Below, in pieces: positions 1 through 6,169 of a stretch of DNA of 10,380 nt. Source of the DNA: Alphaproteobacteria bacterium (GTDB lineage Bacteria; Pseudomonadota; Alphaproteobacteria; UBA828). Within the stretch, counting starts at the first letter, position 1; the number at the start of each line of letters is the position of its first letter. Made by a program: the position numbers and the translations under genes. The notes under the pieces were generated by a model. It had not been told where the DNA came from. It saw only the letters and a list, made by a program, of their open reading frames with translations, and ran no database searches. The stretch spans positions 1 to 10,380 of the forward strand of contig JAJDVB010000120.1 of the NCBI GenBank assembly GCA_022826345.1. The letters run 5' to 3'.

Positions 1-39
1 CCTGAGGCCGAGTTCGGACAACTCGGGGAGCGGTGTCAT
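1..39 (-). CDS. Start of an unidentified leftward gene (partial)
   Basis: An ATG at 39-37 opens a reading frame on the minus strand, MTPLPELSELGLR, that runs off the left edge. The start is supported by a GGAGG Shine-Dalgarno sequence (minus strand, 50-46) six bases upstream of the ATG and by a perfect inverted repeat just beyond it, as expected of a regulated gene start. Thirteen codons are too few to name a family. It is divergent from the rightward lipocalin-like gene, separated by about 150 bp. A gene for an autoregulated repressor or for a repressor-controlled enzyme or transporter would fit the context, but this is only inference. Confidence 0.5.
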   Translation of the reverse strand, partial: MTPLPELSELGLR

Positions 40-45
40 CGGGGC

Positions 46-50
46 CTCCG
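46..50 (-). promoter_or_regulatory. Ribosome binding site of the leftward gene
   Basis: GGAGG on the minus strand lies six bases before the ATG at 39. It is the main support for that start codon. It abuts the right-hand inverted repeat, so a protein bound there could block both transcription and ribosome access. Confidence 0.5.
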
Positions 51-78
51 TTCTGACAGCCGAATACACTGTCAGAAC
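50..78. promoter_or_regulatory. Perfect 10-bp inverted repeat, probable operator
   Basis: GTTCTGACAG (50-59) is repeated as its exact reverse complement CTGTCAGAAC (69-78) with a nine-base spacer. All ten pairs match. The 29-bp site lies directly upstream of the leftward gene's ribosome binding site, within the divergent intergenic region. Size and symmetry fit a dimeric repressor such as a TetR or similar helix-turn-helix protein. A hairpin role is less likely because no T-run follows on either side. Which regulator binds cannot be told from this window. Confidence 0.6.
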
Positions 79-188
79 AATACCCGAAAACGACCGCAGA
101 CCACACACTTCGTTCAAATCTCACAATCTCGACGTACACCCTGCCCCTGTCCCGTCCTTGACGTAGGGACCTGACTCGCAATCGGACG

Positions 189-1343
189 ATGAGGAATGCA
201 CAGGAAATGAAGACCGCTGTCTTGGCACCATCTACTGCGCCCTTTACCTTGACCAGACGTGGCTTCACCGCCGCGGTCGCATGTTCGATGCTCGTTCCGC
301 CGAGCATCGGGCTCGCTCAGGATATGCCGCCGGGCTTCACTTTCTACGGCAGCGAGCCCGGCGATCCGCAAGCCTGGGCCGATGCGCTCAGGCTGGATCC
401 GGAGAAATTCGCCCCTGGCCAGTTCGAATGGTGGTACGCCGACGGGCATCTCTCGAACGGCGTGACCTTCGTCGCCTCCTGGCACCTGGAGCTCGACGGG
501 AGTGGCGTGCTTCAGCCCTACATCACTGTCAACTTCGCCACGGACGACGAAGTGCTCCTCGACCGCAAGATTCGGTTCGAGGCCTCGCAAGCGCGATACA
601 GTCGCGCCATCTGCGACGTCGGGATCGGCCGGCACTTCATCCGCTCGCTGGACGGGTTGAACCGCTACGAGCTCTTCATCGACCCCAAGACCAACGGCGG
701 CTACGGCCTTCACCTTCAACTGGACCGCAAGGTGCCGAGCTACAGCCCCGGACCCGATGACGGAAGCAACCCCGATGGGGCCTACTTCCGCTGGTTGTGT
801 GCGGTCCCCAATGGCGCTCTGAGCGGCACGGTGACGGTCGACTCGGTGACACACGAAGTGGCGGGCTCGGGCTATCACGACCACAACTGGGGCAACGTGC
901 CGATGTCGGTGCTGGTGAAGGACTGGCACTGGGCGCGGGGCGAGGCCGGCGGCTACACTGCCGTCGCCGCGTCGGTGCGGCTCAACAACGGCGTTGACTT
1001 GCGGAACGTCTACGTGGCGGACGAGACGGGGGTTCTGGTCGCCGAGCTGGGCCCGGCGGTCGGGTTTCAGGAGCTGGCGACGGCGGCGCAGCCCGACACC
1101 GGCAAGACGATCGGAAGCGACGTCGTTTTCACCGTCGAAGACAAGGGATCAGTGCGCTTCGCCAGCGAGAAGGCGATCTCGTCCTTCATTTTCGACAGCG
1201 ACGCGAAGTTCCACTGGTGGTACACGCGCTTCGCCTCCGGTCTCGAGATCGACCTCGATCACGAGGGCCGGCGCGTAACTGCCAAGGGTCACGCGGTGCT
1301 GGAGCACATGGACTTCCGCGGCGAGGCCGTCACCGACGAGTAG
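189..1343 (+). CDS. Tat-exported CrtC/AttH-like lipocalin-fold protein
   Basis: This 384-aa protein belongs to the family that includes carotenoid 1,2-hydratase (CrtC) and AttH-like lipocalins. The signature EWWYADGHL is at residues 80-88 and GSGYHDHNWGN at 226-236, followed by DWHWARG at 245-251. These aromatic and His/Asp motifs are the conserved core of the two-lobed lipocalin fold. The N-terminus carries a twin-arginine motif, TRRGF (22-26), then a hydrophobic stretch and a likely cleavage site after GLAQ (44), so it is probably exported folded to the periplasm. Two starts are possible: ATG at 189, or ATG at 207 with GAGGA eleven bases upstream. The second leaves the Tat signal intact. 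No carotenoid genes are nearby, so a carotenoid substrate is unproven; relatives act as hydratases or cyclases on hydrophobic substrates, and many are uncharacterised. It looks intact. Confidence 0.85.
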   Translation: MRNAQEMKTAVLAPSTAPFTLTRRGFTAAVACSMLVPPSIGLAQDMPPGFTFYGSEPGDPQAWADALRLDPEKFAPGQFEWWYADGHLSNGVTFVASWHLELDGSGVLQPYITVNFATDDEVLLDRKIRFEASQARYSRAICDVGIGRHFIRSLDGLNRYELFIDPKTNGGYGLHLQLDRKVPSYSPGPDDGSNPDGAYFRWLCAVPNGALSGTVTVDSVTHEVAGSGYHDHNWGNVPMSVLVKDWHWARGEAGGYTAVAASVRLNNGVDLRNVYVADETGVLVAELGPAVGFQELATAAQPDTGKTIGSDVVFTVEDKGSVRFASEKAISSFIFDSDAKFHWWYTRFASGLEIDLDHEGRRVTAKGHAVLEHMDFRGEAVTDE

Positions 1344-1480
1344 GAGGCTGACCGCATTCCTCCTGCGTTGCGTGCTGGTTCAAAGGGATCGTCGAACATA
1401 TGGGTAGCCGACGCGGAGAATCTCGGATCGAACCAGCGGCCGCTGCTCCGCGAGGCACGTCGCACGCCTGCTCCATGGCG

Positions 1481-1890
1481 TTACCGGGGACGAAGGCTCA
1501 GGATGCCAATGGCATCCTCCTCAAGGCGGGCACGATCGGTGAGCATGGGCAGATAGCGACCGTCGTGCCAGGGCTCGGCGAAGTCCTCGCAATGCGAGGA
1601 CAGCGGGTTGCCCGACTGGCCCGTGCTGGCGATGAACACCGAGCGCTCGGAGTCTCCCAGGTCGTATACCGCGCGGTAGCCGGCGCCGTGGTTCCGAGCG
1701 AGGGGCGCCTCCGGATCGCTCGCGTCGGAGCCACCGGCTTTCTGTGTCCTTCTCGCCACCGCTCGGCAGCCTCAAACCACGATCCGATGGCGGGAACCTC
1801 ACCGAGTACGCGGTGCTTCATATGCACCGCGTGGGCCTCGCCCAAGCGCCGCTCGCTCATGTTCCATCCGTAGCCGGCGGAGAGCAATGC
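1481..1890 (-). pseudogene. Penicillin acylase family, C-terminal remnant, frameshifted
   Basis: Two minus-strand frames together resemble the C-terminus of penicillin/cephalosporin acylases, which are N-terminal-nucleophile hydrolases usually of 750-800 aa. The upstream frame (about 1890-1760) reads LGEAHAVHMKH and VLGEVPAIGSWF, matching the family's (W)GEAH...H...P.LG segment. The downstream frame (about 1755-1481) reads HGAGYRAVYDLGD, then STGQSGNPLSSH and the closing W-x-x-G-x-YLPM block, ending in TAA at 1481. The switch falls near 1740-1760. Everything N-terminal, including the catalytic serine and most of the enzyme, is absent: upstream lies an unrelated small gene that ends at 1920. 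This is a truncated, frameshifted relic and cannot make active enzyme. The family call is strong because several motifs occur in the right order. Confidence 0.8.
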
Positions 1891-1919
1891 CGGCGCGCCA
1901 AGGCCAGGGGCCAGACGAG

Positions 1920-2207
1920 CTATGCCTTCAGAGGCTCGACGATGATCCTGCCGCGGCCGCGCCTGAGCAGGTAACCACCGCGCGGAATCCTCACTGCTCC
2001 TGCCTCAACCAGAGGCCACAGCATGTCGATGATCTTGTCGGCGTTGGGGTCTCTCTCGTTCGACCTGTCTGAATGTGATGTCAACCATTCGGCGAATGCC
2101 TTGTCGCCGATCTCATTGCCTACGGATTTGCGCAACGCATTAAGCTTGCGAATCTCTCCCTTGGAGAGAGTACTTTCGTCGACCGAAGTCGTTTTTTCCT
2201 GGTCCAT
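1920..2207 (-). CDS. Small hypothetical protein, 95 aa
   Basis: An open frame from ATG 2207 to the stop at 1920 encodes 95 aa beginning MDQEKTTSVDE. It is soluble, charged and cysteine-free, with no signal peptide or membrane segment. A helical middle part has KGEIRKLNALRKSVGNEIG followed by AFAEWL; a basic, beta-like end has IPRGGYLLRRGRGRIIVEP. I recognise no named domain. The basic RGG/RRGRGR tail would suit nucleic-acid contact, but that is a guess. A GTG at 2249 could add 14 residues; ATG 2207 is preferred although its ribosome binding site is weak. The gene lies in an AT-richer patch (about half GC near 2160-2220) between two pseudogenes, yet is itself unbroken, suggesting a separate or recent arrival. 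Confidence 0.6.
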   Translation of the reverse strand: MDQEKTTSVDESTLSKGEIRKLNALRKSVGNEIGDKAFAEWLTSHSDRSNERDPNADKIIDMLWPLVEAGAVRIPRGGYLLRRGRGRIIVEPLKA

Positions 2208-2285
2208 GATCGCGGTCTTTCTCGTAGCCAGTGAAGCTGCAGCACACACACTTGTAGCAGTACCGCTTGCAAATTCCTAACTGCC

Positions 2286-2592
2286 CTATTCGCAGACCGA
2301 CATCCCGTTGTCGATCCGCCTCTTCAGAACATGGGAAGCACGAAAGACCACCGCGCGGCGCTATCGGCGCCATCTCCAGCGTACGAGGGTTGCGACCGAG
2401 ACGCGCCGTCTTGTCACGCAGAGTGAAACTGCCGAAGCCGCTGAGCTTTACCGCTTCCCCGACCTCAAGCCGCGCCATAATCTCTTCGAATGCCGTGTCG
2501 ACGAACGCCCTGCCGTCGCGCTGAGTCCATCCCGCCTCCTTGCTGACGGCCTTCGCCAGATCCGCCCGCGTCAAGGTAGCCATCGCCACCAA
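2286..2592 (-). pseudogene. IHF alpha-like (HU/IHF family) DNA-bending protein, frameshifted
   Basis: From ATG 2583 the frame reads MATLTRADLAKAV, then GEAVKLSGFGSFTLRDK and RLGRNPRT, the classic HU/IHF body and the base of the DNA-binding beta arm. After PIAPR (near 2355) the frame loses homology. One frame over, the expected C-terminus resumes as VVFRASHVLKRRI and ends at a TAG (2288-2286). Comparison with a typical PRRVVVF spacing suggests a small, non-triplet deletion of about 5 nt at the tip-return strand of the arm. The normally conserved T-G-E at the arm reads T-L-E, a second sign of decay. An AAGGAG sequence lies upstream; GTG 2589 has the best spacing (6), while ATG 2583 is the homology start. 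The FRASHVLK ending resembles alphaproteobacterial IHF-alpha. As read it cannot make a normal IHF subunit. Confidence 0.75.
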
Positions 2593-2972
2593 TAGCTCCT
2601 TTGCCTACGCCGGATCACGATACGGCACGAAGAGCGCCCATCAAATGCAGCTTCTCGCCACCGTCACCCCAGACCCTGCTTGGCGTCGTGGAGAGGGCGA
2701 GCTCGGCCGTGACAAGGGGCGGCGGTTAAGCGTTCCGGCGAGGGCGCACCGTCAGGCAGCGACTTCGCTCCCCGCCGCTTTTCCGTATCTCACATTTCGT
2801 GCCCGTGCCGATGCGCCTCGAATAGTCAGAGCTTGTCTTGAGCGGGGCGGTGGGCGGGTGTCCCCGAGGAGGGGACGCCGCTGCCGCCGTGCCTGTCAAC
2901 GAACCAGGGGACCGAACGATTCGGACAGCGACCAGGGCCAACAATCGAATCACAGACACTCACTCATCTCTT
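2593..2972. other. Gene-free stretch upstream of the IHF-like relic
   Basis: No open frame here shows a recognisable family or a convincing start on either strand. A hairpin with a 6-bp perfect core, GTCCCC-GAGGA-GGGGAC (2860-2876), extends to about nine pairs with one wobble and has no T-run. The promoter of the IHF-like relic should lie near 2600-2660, but I see no clear -35/-10 pair. Confidence 0.5.
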
Positions 2973-3006
2973 GGGGGGCGGCCTCAACGGCACGGCTACC
3001 CCCCCC
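2973..3006 (-). terminator. GC-rich hairpin after the TonB receptor gene
   Basis: Six G (2973-2978) face a run of eight C (2999-3006), with an inner GCC/GGC pairing (2981-2983 with 2994-2996). The hairpin begins 13 bases after the receptor's stop on the minus strand. There is no T-tract after it, so it may be a weak terminator or an mRNA 3'-end stabiliser. Confidence 0.35.
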
Positions 3007-3019
3007 TTCGGTCAACGCC

Positions 3020-5497
3020 TCAGAACCGCATATTGAGAGTGAGGAAGAAGGTGCGTCCCCAGCCAGCTGCGGTGGGCCCGTCGGTCGCGGAGGGGTTCGC
3101 GGTATTCGTGGAGAGCTTCGCGTCGGTGACATTGTACACGCCCGCGGTTATCCGCGTGCTCTTGAGCCCTAGCGGCTGTCTCCAGTCTAGCGTCAGGTCG
3201 TGGCCGGTCCAGGACTTGAACCGTCCATCGCCCTGCCGGTTCTCGATCTCGTCGCGGTAGTTGACGGCCCAGAAGGCGGTAAGGTCGCCGCGCCCGGCCG
3301 AGGTCACGATGCGCACGGCGTTGCGCGGGAGCGGGTTGGGCCGCTCCTCGCCTGCGATGCGCTCCTCGCTGTTGGTAACGTAGCGCCAAAACCCGCGCAA
3401 TGCGACGAAGCCCCAGCCGGTCTCCGCGCGGGCTCCGAACCGGGTGTTCACTCCCGAGACTTCGGTCTCCAGGATGTTCGCGAAGCTCTCGTGGATGGTG
3501 ATGTCACCGGCTGCGCGCTCGATGCAGCTACTGCCGCCGCCCGGTGGGCACTCGGGGTGGTTCAGCATCGCCCAGGTTGCGTCTCGCCGACCCGGCAGAT
3601 CGGAGGTCGTGAGCCAGTACCAGTCGGCGACGAGGTAGAACGGCCCCCTGCGGGCCTCCGCCCCGATCGAGCGACGGTGCGATCGCGAGGGCTCGAGCTC
3701 GGGATTGCCGCTGGTCTCGCGCGTCACTTGCCGGTAGTTCGAGGCGTCGCAGGTGCGAGGCGCAGGGCCGCTTTGCGGTACGCAGCGCACGTAGGGGTGG
3801 TCCTGCGCCGCGGTGCTGTGCAGGTGGTGCATCGACGGTGCGTCGTCGCCTGCACTCCATGACCCGCGCAGCGCCACGATGTCGTTCGGGCGGTACTCGG
3901 CCCCGAGCCGCCATGCGCGTAGCGCGCCGACGTCATCGTATTCGTCGGCCCGGGCGCCCGCTCTCACCTCCACCGTCTCGGCGAATGGCATCGACGCCTC
4001 GGCGAAAACCCCCGCCGTTTCGCGCTTGCCCGCATAGCTCGTGCCCCCTGATCCGAGCACCGCGTTGACGTCGCGGATGCGCCCGTCGCTCGACCGGAAG
4101 GTGAGAAGGCTGTGAGCCTCCACTTCGGCGAGCTCGGCACCCGCAGTCCATGCCGAGCTTCGCCCCCCGATTTCCGGACCTGCGCCCTCAAGCGCGAAAC
4201 GAGCACCCAGATACCTTCCGCCGAAGTCGTTCTCCTGGCGCAGGCTGCTCCTCTCGATGGCCCGAAGGTGCTCCGGGTCCGTCGACAGTGGATCGGTCAG
4301 GTCGTACCTTTCCGCTTCGATCTCCTCCCTGATGATCTCGGCATCCACGAAAGTAGCGCCCTCTACCGAGCCGTCGAGCTTCCAGGCGCTGACTTCCGCG
4401 TCGTAGCCCAGGCCGCCGGCGAGCCGGCCTTCGACGCTCGCCGAGACGTCGTACTCTTCGGCGCTCGTCCTCCAGTCCCGGTTGCCGTGTCCGATGAAGC
4501 GGTGCCCGACCGAAAACACGTCCTCTGTCGTCGCCTCGAACTCAGGATCGGCGCTGCGCGCCGCCTCATTGATTGCGTCAAGCAGCGTGAGACCCGGGGT
4601 GACGGCGAAGATGTCGATCGACGGTGCGTAGCGGAACGCCGAGCGTCCGAGCGTGGCGTTGGCGTCGACGTGGAGCTCAGCGCTCGCTCCAAGAGGGTGG
4701 TCGAGGCTCAGGATTGCGTTCCTCTGGTCGTAGCGCTCGGTGTCCCACCAGAAGTCGCCATAGCGAAACCCGCAGCCCTTGTCGCCCGAATCGATCCCCG
4801 GCGGGTTGCTGAGCGGGCCGGTGTAGCCGTGCGCCGGGTCGCATGCGCCGAGCGCCACGGCTCTCAGTTCTTCCGCGCTCGTGTCGAAGATGTAGACGGT
4901 GTTGCCGCCGACGCTCACGTTCCTCGCCTCTGCGAAGCTCCCGCCCTCTTTCCACTCCGAACTGCTGTGCTCGCGGGTACTGCCGGCGATCTCCTCGCGG
5001 TCGAGGACGTCAACGCCGATGGTCATGTGTCCCCCGGCGCCGATCGCGCCGCCCCATACGACGCTGCCCTGGCGCGCGTCGCCGCCGTCTCGGCTCGGCA
5101 TCCGGGCAACCGTGCGCACGTCGAAGCCGTCCAGATCCTTCCTCAGCACGAGGTTGAACGCGCCACGTACCGCAGCATGCCCACCGATCGTCCCCAGGCT
5201 CTCGGCTCTCAGCACCTCGATGCGCTCGACCGCCGAAAGCGGGAGGGTGTCCAGATTGTGCGCGGTCGTTGCATAGGGCCGCCCGTTCACCATGATGAGC
5301 AGGTCGCGCCCGCCGGTGAAGAAGTAGCGGATGATGCCCGTGTCGAGCATCTCGCCGAACGTCTGGGCGCCTGAGCGCTCAATGAAGCTGCGGTCGTACT
5401 CGGCGATGATCTGCGGGGTGGGTGCCAGCGCGCCGGCACGAACCTCACCCGCCGCGAGCACGGCGGCCACGGCGAGCACTGCGAGGACTATTCGCAT
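3020..5497 (-). CDS. TonB-dependent outer-membrane receptor with a short plug
   Basis: This 825-aa protein is an outer-membrane beta-barrel importer driven by TonB-ExbBD. The start at ATG 5497 is chosen over ATG 5512 because GGGAG (minus strand, 5510-5506) lies eight bases upstream and a clean signal peptide follows (residues 1-21, ending VRA). The plug shows ERSGAQT (40-46), RDLLIMVNGRPY (64-75), VERIEVLR (90-97) and RGAFNLVLRKDLDGFDV (111-127). The barrel carries the GNPELEPSRS motif and ends in a C-terminal Phe, the BamA recognition signal. Paired cysteines in putative loops (for example CDPAHGY...DKGC, CVPQSGPAPRTC, CPPGGGSSC) may form disulfides. Only about 13 residues separate the cleavage site from the plug and none looks like a TonB box. 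It is last in an operon, 55 bp after the DUF1971 gene. The ligand is unknown. Confidence 0.92.
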   Translation of the reverse strand: MRIVLAVLAVAAVLAAGEVRAGALAPTPQIIAEYDRSFIERSGAQTFGEMLDTGIIRYFFTGGRDLLIMVNGRPYATTAHNLDTLPLSAVERIEVLRAESLGTIGGHAAVRGAFNLVLRKDLDGFDVRTVARMPSRDGGDARQGSVVWGGAIGAGGHMTIGVDVLDREEIAGSTREHSSSEWKEGGSFAEARNVSVGGNTVYIFDTSAEELRAVALGACDPAHGYTGPLSNPPGIDSGDKGCGFRYGDFWWDTERYDQRNAILSLDHPLGASAELHVDANATLGRSAFRYAPSIDIFAVTPGLTLLDAINEAARSADPEFEATTEDVFSVGHRFIGHGNRDWRTSAEEYDVSASVEGRLAGGLGYDAEVSAWKLDGSVEGATFVDAEIIREEIEAERYDLTDPLSTDPEHLRAIERSSLRQENDFGGRYLGARFALEGAGPEIGGRSSAWTAGAELAEVEAHSLLTFRSSDGRIRDVNAVLGSGGTSYAGKRETAGVFAEASMPFAETVEVRAGARADEYDDVGALRAWRLGAEYRPNDIVALRGSWSAGDDAPSMHHLHSTAAQDHPYVRCVPQSGPAPRTCDASNYRQVTRETSGNPELEPSRSHRRSIGAEARRGPFYLVADWYWLTTSDLPGRRDATWAMLNHPECPPGGGSSCIERAAGDITIHESFANILETEVSGVNTRFGARAETGWGFVALRGFWRYVTNSEERIAGEERPNPLPRNAVRIVTSAGRGDLTAFWAVNYRDEIENRQGDGRFKSWTGHDLTLDWRQPLGLKSTRITAGVYNVTDAKLSTNTANPSATDGPTAAGWGRTFFLTLNMRF

Positions 5498-5505
5498 CGT
5501 AGGAT

Positions 5506-5510
5506 CTCCC
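5506..5510 (-). promoter_or_regulatory. Ribosome binding site deciding the receptor start
   Basis: GGGAG lies eight bases before ATG 5497. The upstream in-frame ATG (5512) has no such site and would put charged residues in front of the signal peptide. Confidence 0.6.
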
Positions 5511-5552
5511 ATTCGTTTGTCATGACGTTCAACGCCTCCCTCGCCGCGCCGG

Positions 5553-5828
5553 TCAGCGGTAGAACTCGACGTAGAACCGCACCTTCCCGATCGGCTCGAC
5601 CTCGTGCTCGATCTCCGGCTCTACGATGCCGGGATGGTCAGTGTCCAGAATCAACTCTTCCGCCGGTAGCTGAAAGATACGATAGAGAAGCCTCCCCTCG
5701 AGAACCACGATCCGGCCCCAAGTCCCTGCTCTCGTACGATGCGATCTCGTGAGGGCCGACGGCACCGTCTCCTCTGTGAACTCCGGGGTACGCCGGTAAG
5801 GCCGGACAGCGACAGGAAGGGATCTCAT
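5553..5828 (-). CDS. DUF1971 (YeaR/TehB N-terminal-like) cupin-type protein
   Basis: This 91-aa protein matches the DUF1971 domain family, which includes E. coli YeaR and the N-terminal part of some TehB proteins. Visible family features are YRRTPEFTEETVP (residues 11-23), HRTRAGTWGRIVVLEGRLLYRI in the middle, and the end IVEPEIEHEVEPIG then VRFYVEFYR. These form a small cupin-like beta-sandwich; one histidine in the EHEV segment sits where cupins often bind metal. The length equals a single complete domain. The start ATG 5828 overlaps the upstream stop as ATGA, implying translational coupling. The biochemical role of the family is not established; YeaR responds to nitrate and nitric oxide (NarL and NsrR) and TehB to tellurite. 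A stress or metal-related role here is inference. Confidence 0.85.
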   Translation of the reverse strand: MRSLPVAVRPYRRTPEFTEETVPSALTRSHRTRAGTWGRIVVLEGRLLYRIFQLPAEELILDTDHPGIVEPEIEHEVEPIGKVRFYVEFYR

Positions 5829-6097
5829 CGGCCAAACCACCGCTCACGGAGACGGCAATGCCCGCAAAATTCCGCCTCCATCGGGATCGCCCGCCGCAGT
5901 ATCGCCGTCGGGTCACTGCCCCACCACATTCCTTGCACCCGCTTCCAGAAGCGGTCCGGGTTCATGTCCATCGGCGGTTCCATCTGCGCCGGCGTGAGTT
6001 TCGCCCGCTTGCGGGCCTCCCGAGGGCTCACGTGCCCACGAACGACAGCCGAGCCTCCGCTGCTGGCATGGGCCAGCGCCTTGTCGAGGGAGTGCAT
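5825..6097 (-). CDS. Hypothetical 90-aa protein, first gene of the receptor operon
   Basis: An open frame from ATG 6097 to TGA 5825 gives a 90-aa protein. Reality is supported by a stop that overlaps the DUF1971 start (ATGA, 5828-5825) and by high GC at third codon positions. No other in-frame start exists between 6097 and the LysR coding region. The protein is basic in the middle (SPREARKRAKL), has a Trp-rich segment DRFWKRVQGMWWG, and ends with CGHCRLRERWFGR, carrying a single C-x2-C pair. There is no signal peptide or membrane helix. I do not recognise the family. The C-x2-C could help bind a metal or be redox-active, but one pair alone is weak evidence. No clear ribosome binding site precedes the ATG. 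Confidence 0.6.
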   Translation of the reverse strand: MHSLDKALAHASSGGSAVVRGHVSPREARKRAKLTPAQMEPPMDMNPDRFWKRVQGMWWGSDPTAILRRAIPMEAEFCGHCRLRERWFGR

Positions 6098-6169
6098 CAG
6101 CTTGTCTGCGCCAAGGGTACCACCGAATTGCTCTTGATCGCCGGCCAGGACACGCCTAACGCAGTATCC
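6098..6169. promoter_or_regulatory. Divergent intergenic region of the LysR regulator and receptor operon
   Basis: Seventy-two bases separate two divergent genes, the classic site for a LysR-type protein to control its neighbour and itself. On the plus strand TTGATC (6134-6139) and TAACGC (6157-6162) are spaced 17 bases apart, a weak -35/-10 candidate. Transcription from it would begin at or next to the LysR ATG (6170), which fits the lack of a Shine-Dalgarno sequence there. No promoter stands out on the minus strand. Confidence 0.4.

Noticed and set aside
158..186. TTGACG as a -35 box for the lipocalin-like gene
   Set aside because: The -10 position 17 bases on reads ATCGGA, with almost no match, and lies too close to the first start codon.
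114..929. Long minus-strand frame of 271 aa opposite the lipocalin-like gene
   Set aside because: It is antisense to a gene with clear family motifs and has none of its own; open by high GC only.
1342..1364. AGGAGG/CCTCCT hairpin after the lipocalin-like gene
   Set aside because: Six pairs with an 11-base loop and no T-run is too weak to call a terminator.
2140..2350. Cys-rich extension of the IHF-like frame (CKRYCYKCVCC), resembling a zinc-binding domain
   Set aside because: It lies past the frameshift, overlaps the separate small gene, and the true C-terminus is found in another frame.
2726..2959. 77-aa minus-strand frame in the gene-free stretch
   Set aside because: No ribosome binding site, no motif, low-complexity Pro/Arg/Ser content.
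4112..5374. 420-aa plus-strand frame
   Set aside because: It is wholly antisense to the TonB receptor and arginine/alanine/valine-rich, typical of a shadow frame.
5858..6169. N-terminal extension of the LysR protein
   Set aside because: The family's N-terminus begins just after ATG 6170, and the extension is antisense to the 90-aa gene, which has better coding character.
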